A stretch of 64,000 bases of DNA, taken from assembly GCA_951799405.1 (NCBI GenBank), contig OX637335.1:18170342-18234341 (forward strand), given 5' to 3'. Source of the DNA: Agapetus fuscipes. Lineage: Eukaryota > Arthropoda > Insecta > Trichoptera > Glossosomatidae. This document shows, in pieces, positions 32,412 to 41,689 of this stretch; within the stretch, counting starts at the first letter, position 1; each line of letters opens with the position of its first letter. The translations under genes and the position numbers were made by a program. Under the pieces are notes generated by a model. The model saw nothing but the letters and a program-made list of their open reading frames with translations, did not search any database and was not told where the DNA came from.

Positions 32412-34367
32412 TTAAGAAGGTACGGGCAGTTTGACCCACAGTTGCATCCAGTGGTCAGGAAAAATGACGTTCCACGGAATTTTCCCCTTAGGGTTTTGCC
32501 CGTCATTGCTGGCTGGTGTGGGGGGGGGGTGCTTTCCTCTTGGCGGCCGGCATGGGCGCCTTTCCTTGGCTGGGGGCACCGCTTTGCGTCCCCGGGCGGC
32601 CACCGCTCCTAGGCCCCGCTTGCTCGCCGGCGTCAAAGGATCAGAATCCTTGGTCGTTGGAGCCGCTCTCCTGCTCGGAAGCGAAGTTCTCACTCTCGCT
32701 CTCGTCCTCTGACTCGCTGGGTTGCTTCCTCCCGCGCCATGCTTGGGTCGTCCCTTCTGCTTGCTCTGCTTGGCTGAGCCCCTGCGGGCGGGGGCGCGGC
32801 GCCTGCGGGAGGGGTGCTTTCCTCTTGGCGGCCGGCATGGGCGCCTTTCCTTGGTTGGGGGCGCCGCCTTGCGTCCCCGGTCAGCCACCGCTCCTCGGCT
32901 CCGCTTGCTCGCCGGCTCCTGCGTCAAAGGATCAGAATCCTTGGTTGTCGGAGCCGCTCTCCTGCTCGGAAGCGGAGTTTTAACTCTTGCTCTCGTCCTC
33001 TGACTCGCTGAGTGGCTTCCTGCCGCGCCATGCTTGGGTCGTCCCTTCTGCTTGCTCTGCTTGGCTGAGCCCCTGCGGGCGGGGGCGCGGCGCCTGCGGG
33101 AGGGAGCGCCCCCCTCCCCCACTGACGGGTCAAAGTCAGAGTCCGCCTCCTGTCCGGAGCCACTCGGGTTGTACGAGCCATCTGAATCCCCTAATTCATC
33201 CCTGCTGACTTTGGGTCCCCGCACTTTGGTTTCCGGATCTGTTTCATACTCCTCGTTAGAGTAACCTCTCTTGACAATAGCAGCAGCGGACCTTCTGGGC
33301 CTGCCTCCCGTGGCCTCGCCGCGGTCAGTCACCGGCCTCTCCTTCATCAGCCCCCTGGCGTGCGAGGAGACCTGCTTTGGCAGCAGCAGGAAGCCCACCA
33401 CCCTGCTGACCAGCTCCGTGGGCGCGCCCCTCTTGTCCAAGCCCAGCTTCTCGCACAGCGTCCGCAGCTGCTTGGGCTCCAGCTTCTGCACCTCCTCCAG
33501 CTTGGCCTTGTGCTCAGGCGTGTCTTTCTCAAACTCGTAGCCCTTGAACTTCTTTTTGTTGCGCTTGATGAGGTTCGTGCGGCACAATTGATTGTACCGG
33601 AACTTGAGGTCCTCCATCTTGAACCTGGAGATGGCCACCTCCACGTCGGGGATGTGGTCGATGGGGATGCCCCGGCCCGCGGGCACGGGCACCGGCGGCT
33701 CCACGGCCTTCTTCTTCTTGGGAGCCTCCTCCACGGCCTCCTCCGCCTTCTTCTTGGGCGCGGGCTTCTTCTTCACACTGTTGGCCTTCTTGGCCTTGCC
33801 CTTCTTGTCCTTGGCGTCCTCATCCTCCTCCTTGGCGTCCGTCTCCTCCTTCGCATCCTTGTCAGCCTTCACCTCGGCCGAGTCACTCTTGCCGTTTTCA
33901 GCCGACTTGACATCATCTTTGTCATCTTTGCTGTCAGCTGCGTCCTCAGCCTTGAGCTGGCCGTTGTTTTTGGCCTTCAGGTCTCCCTTCCCCAACTTCT
34001 GAGACGACTCATCCTCAGTTGACATATCGGCCTTTTTGTCATCCTGATTATCACTTAATTTTACACTATCAGTGTCCACCGACATTTTTAAGGCTAGGTT
34101 TTTAGCCCTCTCCTCCTTCCAACCAGCTAGGTCTTCCCTCAAGCTCTTGAAGTTGGCAGCCATCTTTGTTTTAAACTCTTCCACGGCTCGCTCGCGGTCC
34201 CCTCCAGACGCCATGACAAAATATGCCGGGTCTTCGCCTGACTGTTCCAAGGCCTCCATGAGGCGTGCTTGTAAGGCTGCCTTCCCTCCTGAGGTCTCCA
34301 GGTCCCTCTCCAGAAGCTCATTTTTAAGCTCCGAGACTTTGAGGTCCTTGATGTTCACCTTAGCCAT
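32412..34367 (-). CDS. Chimeric SAP-DEK-like protein of the LTR element (651 aa)
   Basis: Start chosen at 34367 (context AAAAATGG); the frame upstream offers no ATG. Residues 1-48 form a SAP-type helix pair (VSELKNELLERDLETSGGKA), followed by a charged coil to about 95. Residues 100-225 are Lys/Asp/Glu/Ala-rich. Residues 226-335 match the DEK domain: PVPAGRGIPIDHIPDVE, then FKGYEFEKDTPEHKAKLEE, then the DEK SAP-box (LRTLCEKLGLDKRGAPTELV, GFLLLPK). Residues 390-420 are acidic. Residues 423-614 hold two Arg/Pro-rich units of about 97 aa in tandem. The tail NVIFPDHWMQLWVKLPVPS is unlike DEK. The usual DEK C-terminal domain is not seen. DEK is a nuclear DNA-bending and histone-binding chromatin protein. 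An N-terminal SAP segment is a feature I associate with insect Gypsy gag proteins, so a gag-DEK fusion is my inference. The ORF is intronless and GC-rich against AT-rich surroundings. Confidence 0.85.
   Translation of the reverse strand: MAKVNIKDLKVSELKNELLERDLETSGGKAALQARLMEALEQSGEDPAYFVMASGGDRERAVEEFKTKMAANFKSLREDLAGWKEERAKNLALKMSVDTDSVKLSDNQDDKKADMSTEDESSQKLGKGDLKAKNNGQLKAEDAADSKDDKDDVKSAENGKSDSAEVKADKDAKEETDAKEEDEDAKDKKGKAKKANSVKKKPAPKKKAEEAVEEAPKKKKAVEPPVPVPAGRGIPIDHIPDVEVAISRFKMEDLKFRYNQLCRTNLIKRNKKKFKGYEFEKDTPEHKAKLEEVQKLEPKQLRTLCEKLGLDKRGAPTELVSRVVGFLLLPKQVSSHARGLMKERPVTDRGEATGGRPRRSAAAIVKRGYSNEEYETDPETKVRGPKVSRDELGDSDGSYNPSGSGQEADSDFDPSVGEGGAPSRRRRAPARRGSAKQSKQKGRPKHGAAGSHSASQRTRARVKTPLPSRRAAPTTKDSDPLTQEPASKRSRGAVADRGRKAAPPTKERRPCRPPRGKHPSRRRRAPARRGSAKQSKQKGRPKHGAGGSNPASQRTRARVRTSLPSRRAAPTTKDSDPLTPASKRGLGAVAARGRKAVPPAKERRPCRPPRGKHPPPTPASNDGQNPKGKIPWNVIFPDHWMQLWVKLPVPS
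32526..33101 (-). repeat. In-frame tandem duplication of ~291 bp in the DEK-like ORF
   Basis: Unit 1 (33101-32811) and unit 2 (32810-32526) both encode SRRRRAPARRGSAKQSKQKG ... RGRKA.PP.KERRPCRPPRG. Unit 2 lacks two codons (Gln-Glu). High DNA identity points to recent duplication. Confidence 0.85.
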
Positions 34368-34382
34368 TTTTTTTTTTAACAA

Positions 34383-34722
34383 AAATTTAAATTTACTTCA
34401 AAACAAATTAATGTTATTAATTTGTTATAATAAAAATTATAAATAATATAATATTTAAATAATAATGATATTAGATAATGATTATTTACTTTGCTTCGTC
34501 ATCGGCTAATGAGTATTTACAAACACTAACGCAATATTATTAACACGTTATCTATCCACACTTCAATCAAATTTTTAGCGGGTAACCACACGATCGTTTT
34601 TAATTCAAGTTTAATCAGTTTTATTTAAAACTTTTTTTTTTTATTCATCAGTTTTTATTATGTTGTCCACATATATTTTTCAAAAGTCTCAAGCACAGTT
34701 TTTACTTGGTACTTGGTTTTAA
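34383..34722 (-). other. Leader of the LTR element
   Basis: AT-rich 5' untranslated stretch between the primer site and the ORF; no other ORF. Expected place of packaging signals, none recognisable. Confidence 0.6.
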
Positions 34723-34740
34723 ACTTCACACCGACACCAT
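34723..34740 (-). promoter_or_regulatory. Primer binding site
   Basis: Minus strand, one base inside the 5' LTR: TGGTGTCGGTGTGAAG. TGG pairs with the CCA end of a tRNA. Which tRNA is not determined; it would need a 3' end of the type ..CCGACACCA. Confidence 0.75.
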
Positions 34741-35194
34741 TGTTACGTTTTTCCTGGGTTCTTTTAATTAAAACACAAGTTTAACACAAGTTAGCCATAC
34801 AGTTTATTTACACAGACTTTCTTACAATAGATTTATTTTTAACAGACTTATTCTAACAGATTTATTTTAACACACTTATTTATTTCGTACAGATTACATT
34901 TATTTTACACCATATTGGTCACCCAAGTAACTAGATACTCCTCTGTGTGAGTGCTTCGAAGACTGACTCGCTTCAGCCCATTGTCGCCCTTCTTATAGCG
35001 GAACCTAGGGGCCATTCCAGCCTGCCCTAGAAACTTCCACTACCACAGTTGTATAGACGATTCTGGACATATTTATTTCATGAAGAGTCCATTTCCTACC
35101 TACATACACACCTTACAATTACAATCGTCTGGGCCAGAACATTCTCTCAAAACACACGTACACCAATAAACATCTACCAGTGTATTTCGTTACA
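34741..35194 (-). repeat. 5' LTR
   Basis: Near-identical to 31915-32368. Carries the promoter described in the next entry. Confidence 0.95.
34961..34997 (-). promoter_or_regulatory. LTR core promoter (TATA-like box and initiator)
   Basis: Minus strand: TATAAG at 34997-34992 and, 31 nt from its start, TCAGTC at 34966-34961. This spacing and the TCAGT initiator suit an arthropod Pol II promoter. The R region would start near 34965. The same pair exists in the 3' LTR. Confidence 0.65.
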
Positions 35195-35199
35195 ATATT

Positions 35200-35575
35200 A
35201 ATTTCAGTTCTCTCTTGCTCCATCTGAACAGTCCAGAGTTGGGCGCCACTTGGCTGATAGTCAGGTAAGGAGAGAAAAACTGGCTCTGAGCAAAAAATCA
35301 AACTGCGGGGCGACTCTCCAGTGCAAGAAAGCCAGTGGCCCAGTTACTGGCGCGCTCTTACATAACCGGGGAGCCGGCCTTCGAGTCTCCGGGCCTCCTC
35401 TCTAAGAGATCTCTTCTAGAGGAAGAAGAAGTGGATGTGTGTGTGTACTAGCAATAAAGATGAGCGGCCGCCTCAGGGCTGAGTGCGGTGGATATGCGAC
35501 AAGATGAATTGATTGCTTACAATTTTGTAAACCACAAATAACAGTTTTTTTTCGTTAAATAGACGAATTATTTGT
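35200..35575. other. No gene recognised; GC-richer patch
   Basis: 35300-35480 is richer in GC than its surroundings and contains a purine run (AGAGGAAGAAGAAG) and (TG)n. No coding signature. Confidence 0.35.
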
Positions 35576-35577
35576 GC

Positions 35578-35820
35578 TCTTTGACTTCTAAGTTGGTATG
35601 AGACTTACTATACAAACTGTAAAAAATGGTTCACTCTGCCAATGTCATCTTTGTTTCAGGGAAGGTCTGTAAGAGTTGCAGGGCTTATGTTCATTTGAGA
35701 TTGGGTTTAAGTCCATAAGCGGCATGTGTAAGCGCAAATTTGTATGTGTCTGCTTATGGAAATGAATTTAATATGAATCTTAAGTGTAATATATTTTTGT
35801 AACTTAGATTATATATATAT
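35578..35820 (+). mobile_element. LINE-tail repeat (family T)
   Basis: CTTTGACTTCTAAGTTGG, AAAAAATGGTTCACTCTGCC, GTTTCAGGGAAGGTCTG, TAACTTAGATTATATAT. Confidence 0.8.
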
Positions 35821-36170
35821 TATACACCGCTGTGGTACTAAGTTTATTTTGTTAGTTAATTGAAATATTTTCAGTCAATCCAGACGTTTGTAAGCTGGTT
35901 TCAAAAACTAAAGAAGAATATACAAAGAATCATAAAAATCTGTTAAATAACAGGGTTTTTCACAACACGTCTGAAGCTGATCCATGGATCGCCGTCTTTT
36001 AATATGGAAAATTTACGTAAATTGACGGCTAAGCCGTGGTTTTGCTGTGCGTGAATAACTCCGTAAGTGTTTAATTTTTTACTCAATTTAAGAGAGTTTT
36101 GTTGAATGGCTTATGTTTTTTTTTACTAAAATCAGTATACGTATCTTGGGCAATGATGTTCACCCTATCA

Positions 36171-36225
36171 AACCACACACACACACACAGAAACACGTAT
36201 GTACGTATAAAGATACACTCTCACA
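36171..36225 (+). repeat. (CA)n microsatellite, two blocks
   Basis: CACACACACACACACACA at 36173-36190 and a second CACACACACACA block at 36213-36224. Confidence 0.85.
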
Positions 36226-36544
36226 CACACACATACTCGCCTTCGAGTCATCAAAAGCTTTGTGCTAAATTAAATGGTGTCACCACACAGCACATAGTAT
36301 CGACTTGTTTGTCTATGAAATTGACGAAAAAAATACAAGCCAACAAATCATTCATACGCCATCTGCAAAAATATATTTATATCCGTTTCTATTCTACTAC
36401 GAATTTAATTTTTTGTATTACAAAATGTTTGTGTATGAGTGTATTTTGTAGGTTTATTTGAGTTGTATTTAAATAATAATTTATTGTGAAATACAGCAAT
36501 ACACTTAAAAATTTATTAGGACTGTTAATTTTTTCAATCAATCC

Positions 36545-36760
36545 TTAATCTGAATTGCAAAAATATAAATGAACATCTAAAAAGTTTACGCTTACACATG
36601 CTGCATGCGTACTAGTAAAATAAGATCCAAATCTTAAATTAACATAAACCCCACAAGTCTTACCGAAGTTTCCTTAAGCGGTGATTGACTTGGCAAAAGC
36701 TTACCAATTTTTACAGTGTGGATAGTCAGTCTGATATCAACACATATGTCAATGAACTAT
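36545..36760 (-). mobile_element. LINE-tail repeat (family T), reverse, diverged
   Basis: CTTAATCTGAATTGCAAAAA through CACATGCTGCATGCG and GTTTCCTTAAGCGG to the 5' end CACATATGTCAATGA. Confidence 0.65.
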
Positions 36761-36764
36761 TTAA

Positions 36765-38895
36765 TAAGTGACTAATTATTCAATAAGTGACGGCGCTATG
36801 GTCAAGCGCATCAAGACGGTAACTTTGACTCGTGTTTGAAACAAAAACTAAATTGGTTCAATTTCCTTTGAGCCCCTTGACGATACCTGACCGTAAGGAA
36901 TTATAAAATAAAAACTGCAATCAATATTAACTATCAAGTATCAATCCTCTTAGGCAGGACTATAAAACTGTATAATAGTTCAAGTGCATTCAAAATGAGT
37001 TTAATTATAGTCCTTATAACTTACATGGAATAAAATATTTTTTGTAATCATTTAAATGTTTTATTTCGTAAACATGGATACAAATGAATGTAATTTATAT
37101 TATAATTAAAAAATATAACTACAAGTACGCATTCTGTTGTAGAAAGCTTAATGCATTTGGTGTTTAAAAAATGTGGAATTTAACTGGGTCGTATTTTAGA
37201 GACAATAAAATTTTCCGACGTGAAAAATGTCTACCCGGTCGGGTATTGTTGAAAAGTGAAAAAGTAGGTCGCACATATTAGCATACTAAAGAAGGCGTCA
37301 TCAGAATCACGGTCCGGATCAGCCCAACCTCAATTATATTCAAATCTATCTTGACGGATGCAAAATGATTATTTATTTTCCCAAAAAAATCTCCGAATAT
37401 TTTTGTATACCCCATGAAATTTTCTTTATTTATTTACATCGAACTTAAAGTCCTATGTAAAAAATATAATGTAAAGGGATGGTACAAAATTAGCATCCTT
37501 ATGTACCTAGGTACCTCAGAAGGTAGGTACTATTTTTAACTTCTTTGTAAAAATACACAAAAAAACGTTTTAATTATCAAATCCTCCAGTTCGCTTCATA
37601 GAAGTATCAAAAGATTCTAATAAGAAAATTTCCATTGAAAATTCATTTAACTTGTAAAAAAAAATGGTGGAAATGAGAAGAAAATAAAAAAAAAACTATG
37701 ATTACAATCAACTTGTATGAATTATTATTATTACTATAAGCCGACATTTATTTTCAACCATACTCGACTTATGCGCTTACCAACGAACAGCATTTCATTT
37801 TATATAAAATGATTTTATGAAAAAATCAAGAGATTAAAATTGTAGACTTATGGAAAAAAATTATTTTAACGACAAAAAATCAAAAAAATATTCACCTTTT
37901 TTAACGAAGTCCCAAACAATAATCCAATGTAGCTTTGCAGAAAAACACCTTCAGGATCTTGTCACTTCCAAAAGGCAAAATCAATGTCAAAAAAACACAA
38001 AATCCGAAACAAGAAAACAACACTCGCGTTTTTTGTGGCAGTCTCTCTTCACAAAATTACATTCACATGTACATGTGTACGAGTAGATACTTCGTATATA
38101 TTATGATGCGACTGATGCGGATGATAGTTGTTGTGGTTAAAATACGGCCTTGTGTTGCGTTGGCCTGTGGCAGTCGGTTACTGGGTTGGCTGGTATAACC
38201 GGAGGTGGCTTATATAGACGAGAAAGTACGCGACCGCCCACCCCTTTCTCCTCGCGACGGAGGCAAGAGTTGCCGGGAGTCTGTCCAGGATATGACTTTC
38301 CATTTCGTTTGCGTGGAATTTGGATCCTTCCTCCGCCAGATATTAGTAATTCTATGAGCAAATATTTAATGCTAGTGAGATATACCTACGTGTGTGTTAA
38401 AACTATGAAAAAACTCGTAATTCATTTTACTTTTAAAGATATAATATATCAATAATTTAGTAATATGAGTCAATAGAAATCGATAAATTTAAGGTATGAG
38501 TCAAAAACGTATATTAAAAATCAATATCGTTATTTTTTTGTGTAATAATTGTATTTTTTTATTTCAAAGGCTATGTAGATATTCGAAATGTGTATTAAAA
38601 CGTAAAATTTCAAGAAAAATACTCTTAAAAAATTGTTATTATTTTTTTAATTCTATTATTAACATTACACTTTACAATTCTGTATTAGTATTTTTGTTAT
38701 TTCGCCAGTCTTCTTAATTTTTATTATTTTAGTTCGTTTAGTTATTTTAATACATTACTGATTTCATATTGATTTAGTTTGAGCTGGATTATTTATTAAA
38801 TCTCTCATAAAACAGTGTTTCATTTACAAATCGACATATCTTACTACAAAAATGCTACCCTTATGAGGTAATTACGTTTGTATTTTGAAATACGC
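36765..38895. other. No gene recognised
   Basis: AT-rich. A GC-richer block at 38150-38340 contains GGCTTATATAGACG, which could be a TATA box of an old LTR or promoter, but no partner elements support this. Confidence 0.3.
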
Positions 38896-38902
38896 ATTTT
38901 CT

Positions 38903-39226
38903 CCGGTCCATAGCTCAGTTGGTAGAGTGCTTTCATCCCATCCTGTGAGCTCGGGTTCGAATCCCACCGAGGGTGTCAGAAATGATTTCCCGTTTCGGTG
39001 TTTATTTCAAATCCCAAAAAAAAATACCGGCAAGGTTTACTAAGCCTTCACAAGAAATGAGTACCAGCCCCCTTGGGAGCTGGGAAACCCCCACTTCAAC
39101 AGAAATGGTTGGCGTAAGGCCGGCCCCCTTACATGTAAAAATAAATATGTACCACTCGCCACATGCGCGACCACTCGGGGATAACGCGGTAAGAAGTTGC
39201 ACTATATGTGTAGCTTAGTTGCGTTT
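38903..39226 (+). mobile_element. SINE A, full length (tRNA-derived)
   Basis: A box TAGCTCAGTTGGTAGAG and B box GGGTTCGAATCCC are correctly spaced in the head (38905-38972). The body follows: GTTTCGGTGTTTATTTC, CACAAGAAATGAGTACC, AAACCCCCACTTC, AAATAAATATG, then GTAGCTTAGTTGCGTTT at the 3' end. The head resembles a tRNA gene but lacks a matching acceptor stem, so it is not a functional tRNA. Pol III transcription is expected. Confidence 0.85.
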
Positions 39227-39243
39227 GCAAATGCTTCTTACTT

Positions 39244-39372
39244 GGGCCCGGTATTTTCAACGCTAGCACATGTGACTTTAAACTGATAAAAAACTACCCT
39301 CACGATTGACATAAGTGCGTCCTTTTCACTCAGTAAGAAGTCGCTATGCTTGCGTTAAAAATACCGGACCTT
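39244..39372. mobile_element. MITE family 3 (TIR GGCCCGGTATTTT)
   Basis: Inverted ends GGCCCGGTATTTTCAACGCT and, from the right, GGTCCGGTATTTTTAACGCA. Nearly the whole 130 bp folds back. Related copy at 43691-43832; a longer element with similar ends lies at 41265-41685. Confidence 0.75.
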
Positions 39373-39565
39373 AAAACTTAAATAAATGGCTAAGTAACAT
39401 AAAATCTTTACAACTAATATTAAGTGTGCAGTACAAAAGTTTCACATATCTCTACTCAAGCTTATACCTTTGTTCTTAAACTGTCTACATACCGTCCTAC
39501 ATCCTAAATTGATTTCATCGTAAATGCTCCATAAATTTAAACTTATTTTACGGTCCGTAGACAGG

Positions 39566-40013
39566 CCGGTCCGTAGTTCAGTGGTAACACTTCGGACTCT
39601 GAATGGAAGGCTGTGGGTTCGAATCCCGGCGGAGCACAAAAAACATACCATTTATATTTTCAAATTTGCTCTTCGCTGCGTTGAAAAATTCATAAACCTT
39701 TACCAATGACTGGTCACCAAAGGTCCATCCAGCCTTACAGCAAGTGGGCCTTGCTTGAGAATTGGCGCTTTGTAGCGACGACAACCAAGCTCGTAAAAAG
39801 GTCGATACCTCAATTGGTAGAATGCTTGCATTACATGCTGAGAGCAAGGGTTCGATCTCAGCCCCCCCAGGAGGTGGGAAACCCCCACTTCAACTGAAAG
39901 TGTGAGGACGGCCCTCTTACCCGTAAAAATAAATAGGTCCCGAATCGCCACATGCGAACCCTTCTGGGATAATGCAGGCAAGAAGATACACTATATGTGT
40001 AGCTTAGTTGTAC
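39566..40013 (+). mobile_element. Composite SINE B+A
   Basis: SINE B head (GGTCCGTAGTTCAGTGGTAA ... GGTTCGAATCCCGGCGGAGC) and body up to CAAGCTCGTAAAAAGGTCGA (about 39799), then the SINE A head (CCTCAATTGGTAGAATGC, GGTTCGATCTCAG). SINE A lacks the GTTTCGGTG block (internal deletion) but keeps the 3' half to GTAGCTTAGTTG. Confidence 0.8.
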
Positions 40014-40341
40014 AGGTTTCTTTATAGTTTTTTACTCTAGATATTCAACTATTTACCAGGACCCGATCTAGGGAGCTCAAATCCGGCCAATAAGTGGGGT
40101 GACATAAAATCTAGTTACACTGAAATTAATAATAGAAAAATACAAATATACACACACCATACAAAATGGTACTGCCATCTTTTGATGTGCGATTATTATC
40201 AGCTTTATTTTTTGTATATATCATAATTATGAACTGAATTTCTCCGTGATGACGTCCGCACATTTCAAAATGACAAATTCATTGTGACGAATTTTGTTCC
40301 TAAAATATAAAAATCAATAAATTGTTTTTTTTTTGCAAGAG

Positions 40342-40388
40342 TCACTGCTCCTGAGGATGCCTTTATCAGGCGAAAATATTCGAGTAAC
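40342..40388 (+). ncRNA. Hammerhead ribozyme-like motif
   Basis: Stem I TGCTC (40346-40350) pairs with GAGTA (40382-40386), 5 bp including one wobble. Core CTGAGGA (40351-40357); stem II GCCT/AGGC around TTTATC; GAAA (40372-40375); stem III A-U, A-U around TA; UUC cleavage triplet ending at 40381. All core positions are satisfied. Confidence 0.6.
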
Positions 40389-40845
40389 AAAAAATAATAA
40401 TAAAATTGTAAGTGAATTAAAACTGTGTTTTTTTTAAATAAGTAGACGTGTGACATCTGTCTGCCTGCCGAAAATAAATCTAATTTTAGACATCCGATAT
40501 CCGTTCCAAAGCATGTATTTTGAATGAAATCCTCTCGAACAATATGTTTATCTTTTTTTTTGTGTCTTTATTTCTAATCTTTTATAACATTTTTGTGTAA
40601 AGCATAAAGGGGTTGTATTAGAATTTGGACATATTTATTTGCATATAAAAAGCGTGAGTTTTTCCTTGATCCTAAAGAAAAAAGTTATCTTTTCTTTTGA
40701 AGGAATAGCTTTTGCCCACGGCGACTATTTTACTAAATCTACATATTTCCCAATCACAACACTTTATGTAATGTCACCATTAACACATGTTTAAGTCTAT
40801 CGGATGATAGTTGCAAATAAATGTGTGTTTATAGGAAATTGCCGA

Positions 40846-41113
40846 TGACAAGTCGCCTCAGTGCTTGTTTGGCTTATCTACCGATTGATTTAAAATTCAG
40901 CTTTCAATGAAATTGTGTTAAAAAACATATTCTGCACAATCTTAGCTTAAAAAAACGTAAAAGATAATGTGATAGTTGTTTAAAATATCTTTTAAATCAA
41001 TTTTAAGTTTTCATAAGATACGTTGGTGTAGTACACTGTACACATATAAACATTGCTCATGCGAAATTACCTCTGATGGGCATAATACAAACAAGCACTA
41101 AGTGGACGAAGTG
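40846..41113 (+). mobile_element. MITE family 1, complete
   Basis: Left end TCGCCTCAGTGCTTGTTTGG; right end, inverted, TCCACTTAGTGCTTGTTTGT. Interior blocks TTTCAATGAAATTGTGTTA and CGAAATTACCTCTGATGG are shared with 61487-61976. Non-coding. Confidence 0.75.
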
Positions 41114-41264
41114 TCTTCAAGGCGCGTGCCTTTAAAATGCAGAATGATTGACAGTAAACATACTTACCTACTGCTTCAACCATTAAGAGGAACAAAATGT
41201 AATAAAAAGCTGATGACAAGAAGAAGTATTACAAGACGCTAAAATTCTTTATAACTCTAAGACC

Positions 41265-41685
41265 CGGTATTTGCATGCTTAGTTAAGTTAACTAAAATGC
41301 AATTTTACTACTTTTTAACCCGTCGAATTTAACCAGTAAATACCTACTCGTATTTAGTTCGCGAACTAACGATTTTCAAGATGGCGTCGTCTTCACCGAC
41401 AGCAGCTGTTTTTTTATGTAAGGATACATCAAATTTGTCGCAAGCGGAACATTTTTTGTGCCGTTTTCAAATTAATGAAGGTTAGACATTAGATGTTCAT
41501 GACCAATTGTTTGTTTTATTGCTTCTGAATGGCATTGTAATTATTTCTAAGATTTTGGGGCGGGGCTTGTCCCTTCGGCACTTTTCAGTTTTAGTTAACT
41601 CGAACTGGGGTATTTTGAGTTATAACTTATAGTTAAAGTAATAGGTAAAAACCATAAGTAATCTTGAAAATACCGGGCATTTAAT
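41265..41685. mobile_element. Larger TIR element with family 3-like ends
   Basis: Left GACCCGGTATTTGCATGC with TTAGTTAAGTTAACT inside it; right, inverted, GCCCGGTATTTTCAAGATTA, and an inverted TTAGTTAACTCGAAC block. ~420 bp, no transposase. Confidence 0.55.
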
Positions 41686-41689
41686 TTAC

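Larger units (their letters stand above)
31915..35194 (-). mobile_element. LTR retroelement carrying a DEK-like gene instead of gag-pol
   Basis: 3280 bp, oriented on the minus strand. Two 454-bp LTRs, equal in length and differing at about four positions (near 31926, 32086, 32095 and 32098), start TGTTACG and end GTTACA (plus strand), with a 4-bp ATAT duplication outside. Just inside the 5' LTR lies a TGG-starting primer binding site. Just before the 3' LTR lies an AAGGGGGGG polypurine tract. The 2372-bp interior has one long ORF and no aspartic protease, RT, RNase H or integrase. It is therefore non-autonomous and must use enzymes from a related element. The near-identical LTRs imply very recent insertion. 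Gene capture by LTR elements is known (gag-onc fusions in retroviruses, maize Bs1); a DEK-carrying one is not something I know of. Confidence 0.92.

Noticed and set aside
32431..34022. Long plus-strand ORFs opposite the DEK-like gene (up to 220 codons)
   Set aside because: They are antisense shadows of a GC-rich coding strand; composition is Leu/Ser/Pro-rich with no domain.
38150..38340. Host promoter with TATA box
   Set aside because: A TATATAG word and higher GC are not enough; no downstream gene is recognisable.
38905..38975. A genuine tRNA gene
   Set aside because: A and B boxes are good but the acceptor stem does not pair and a SINE body follows; the same holds at 54072, 39568 and 48977.
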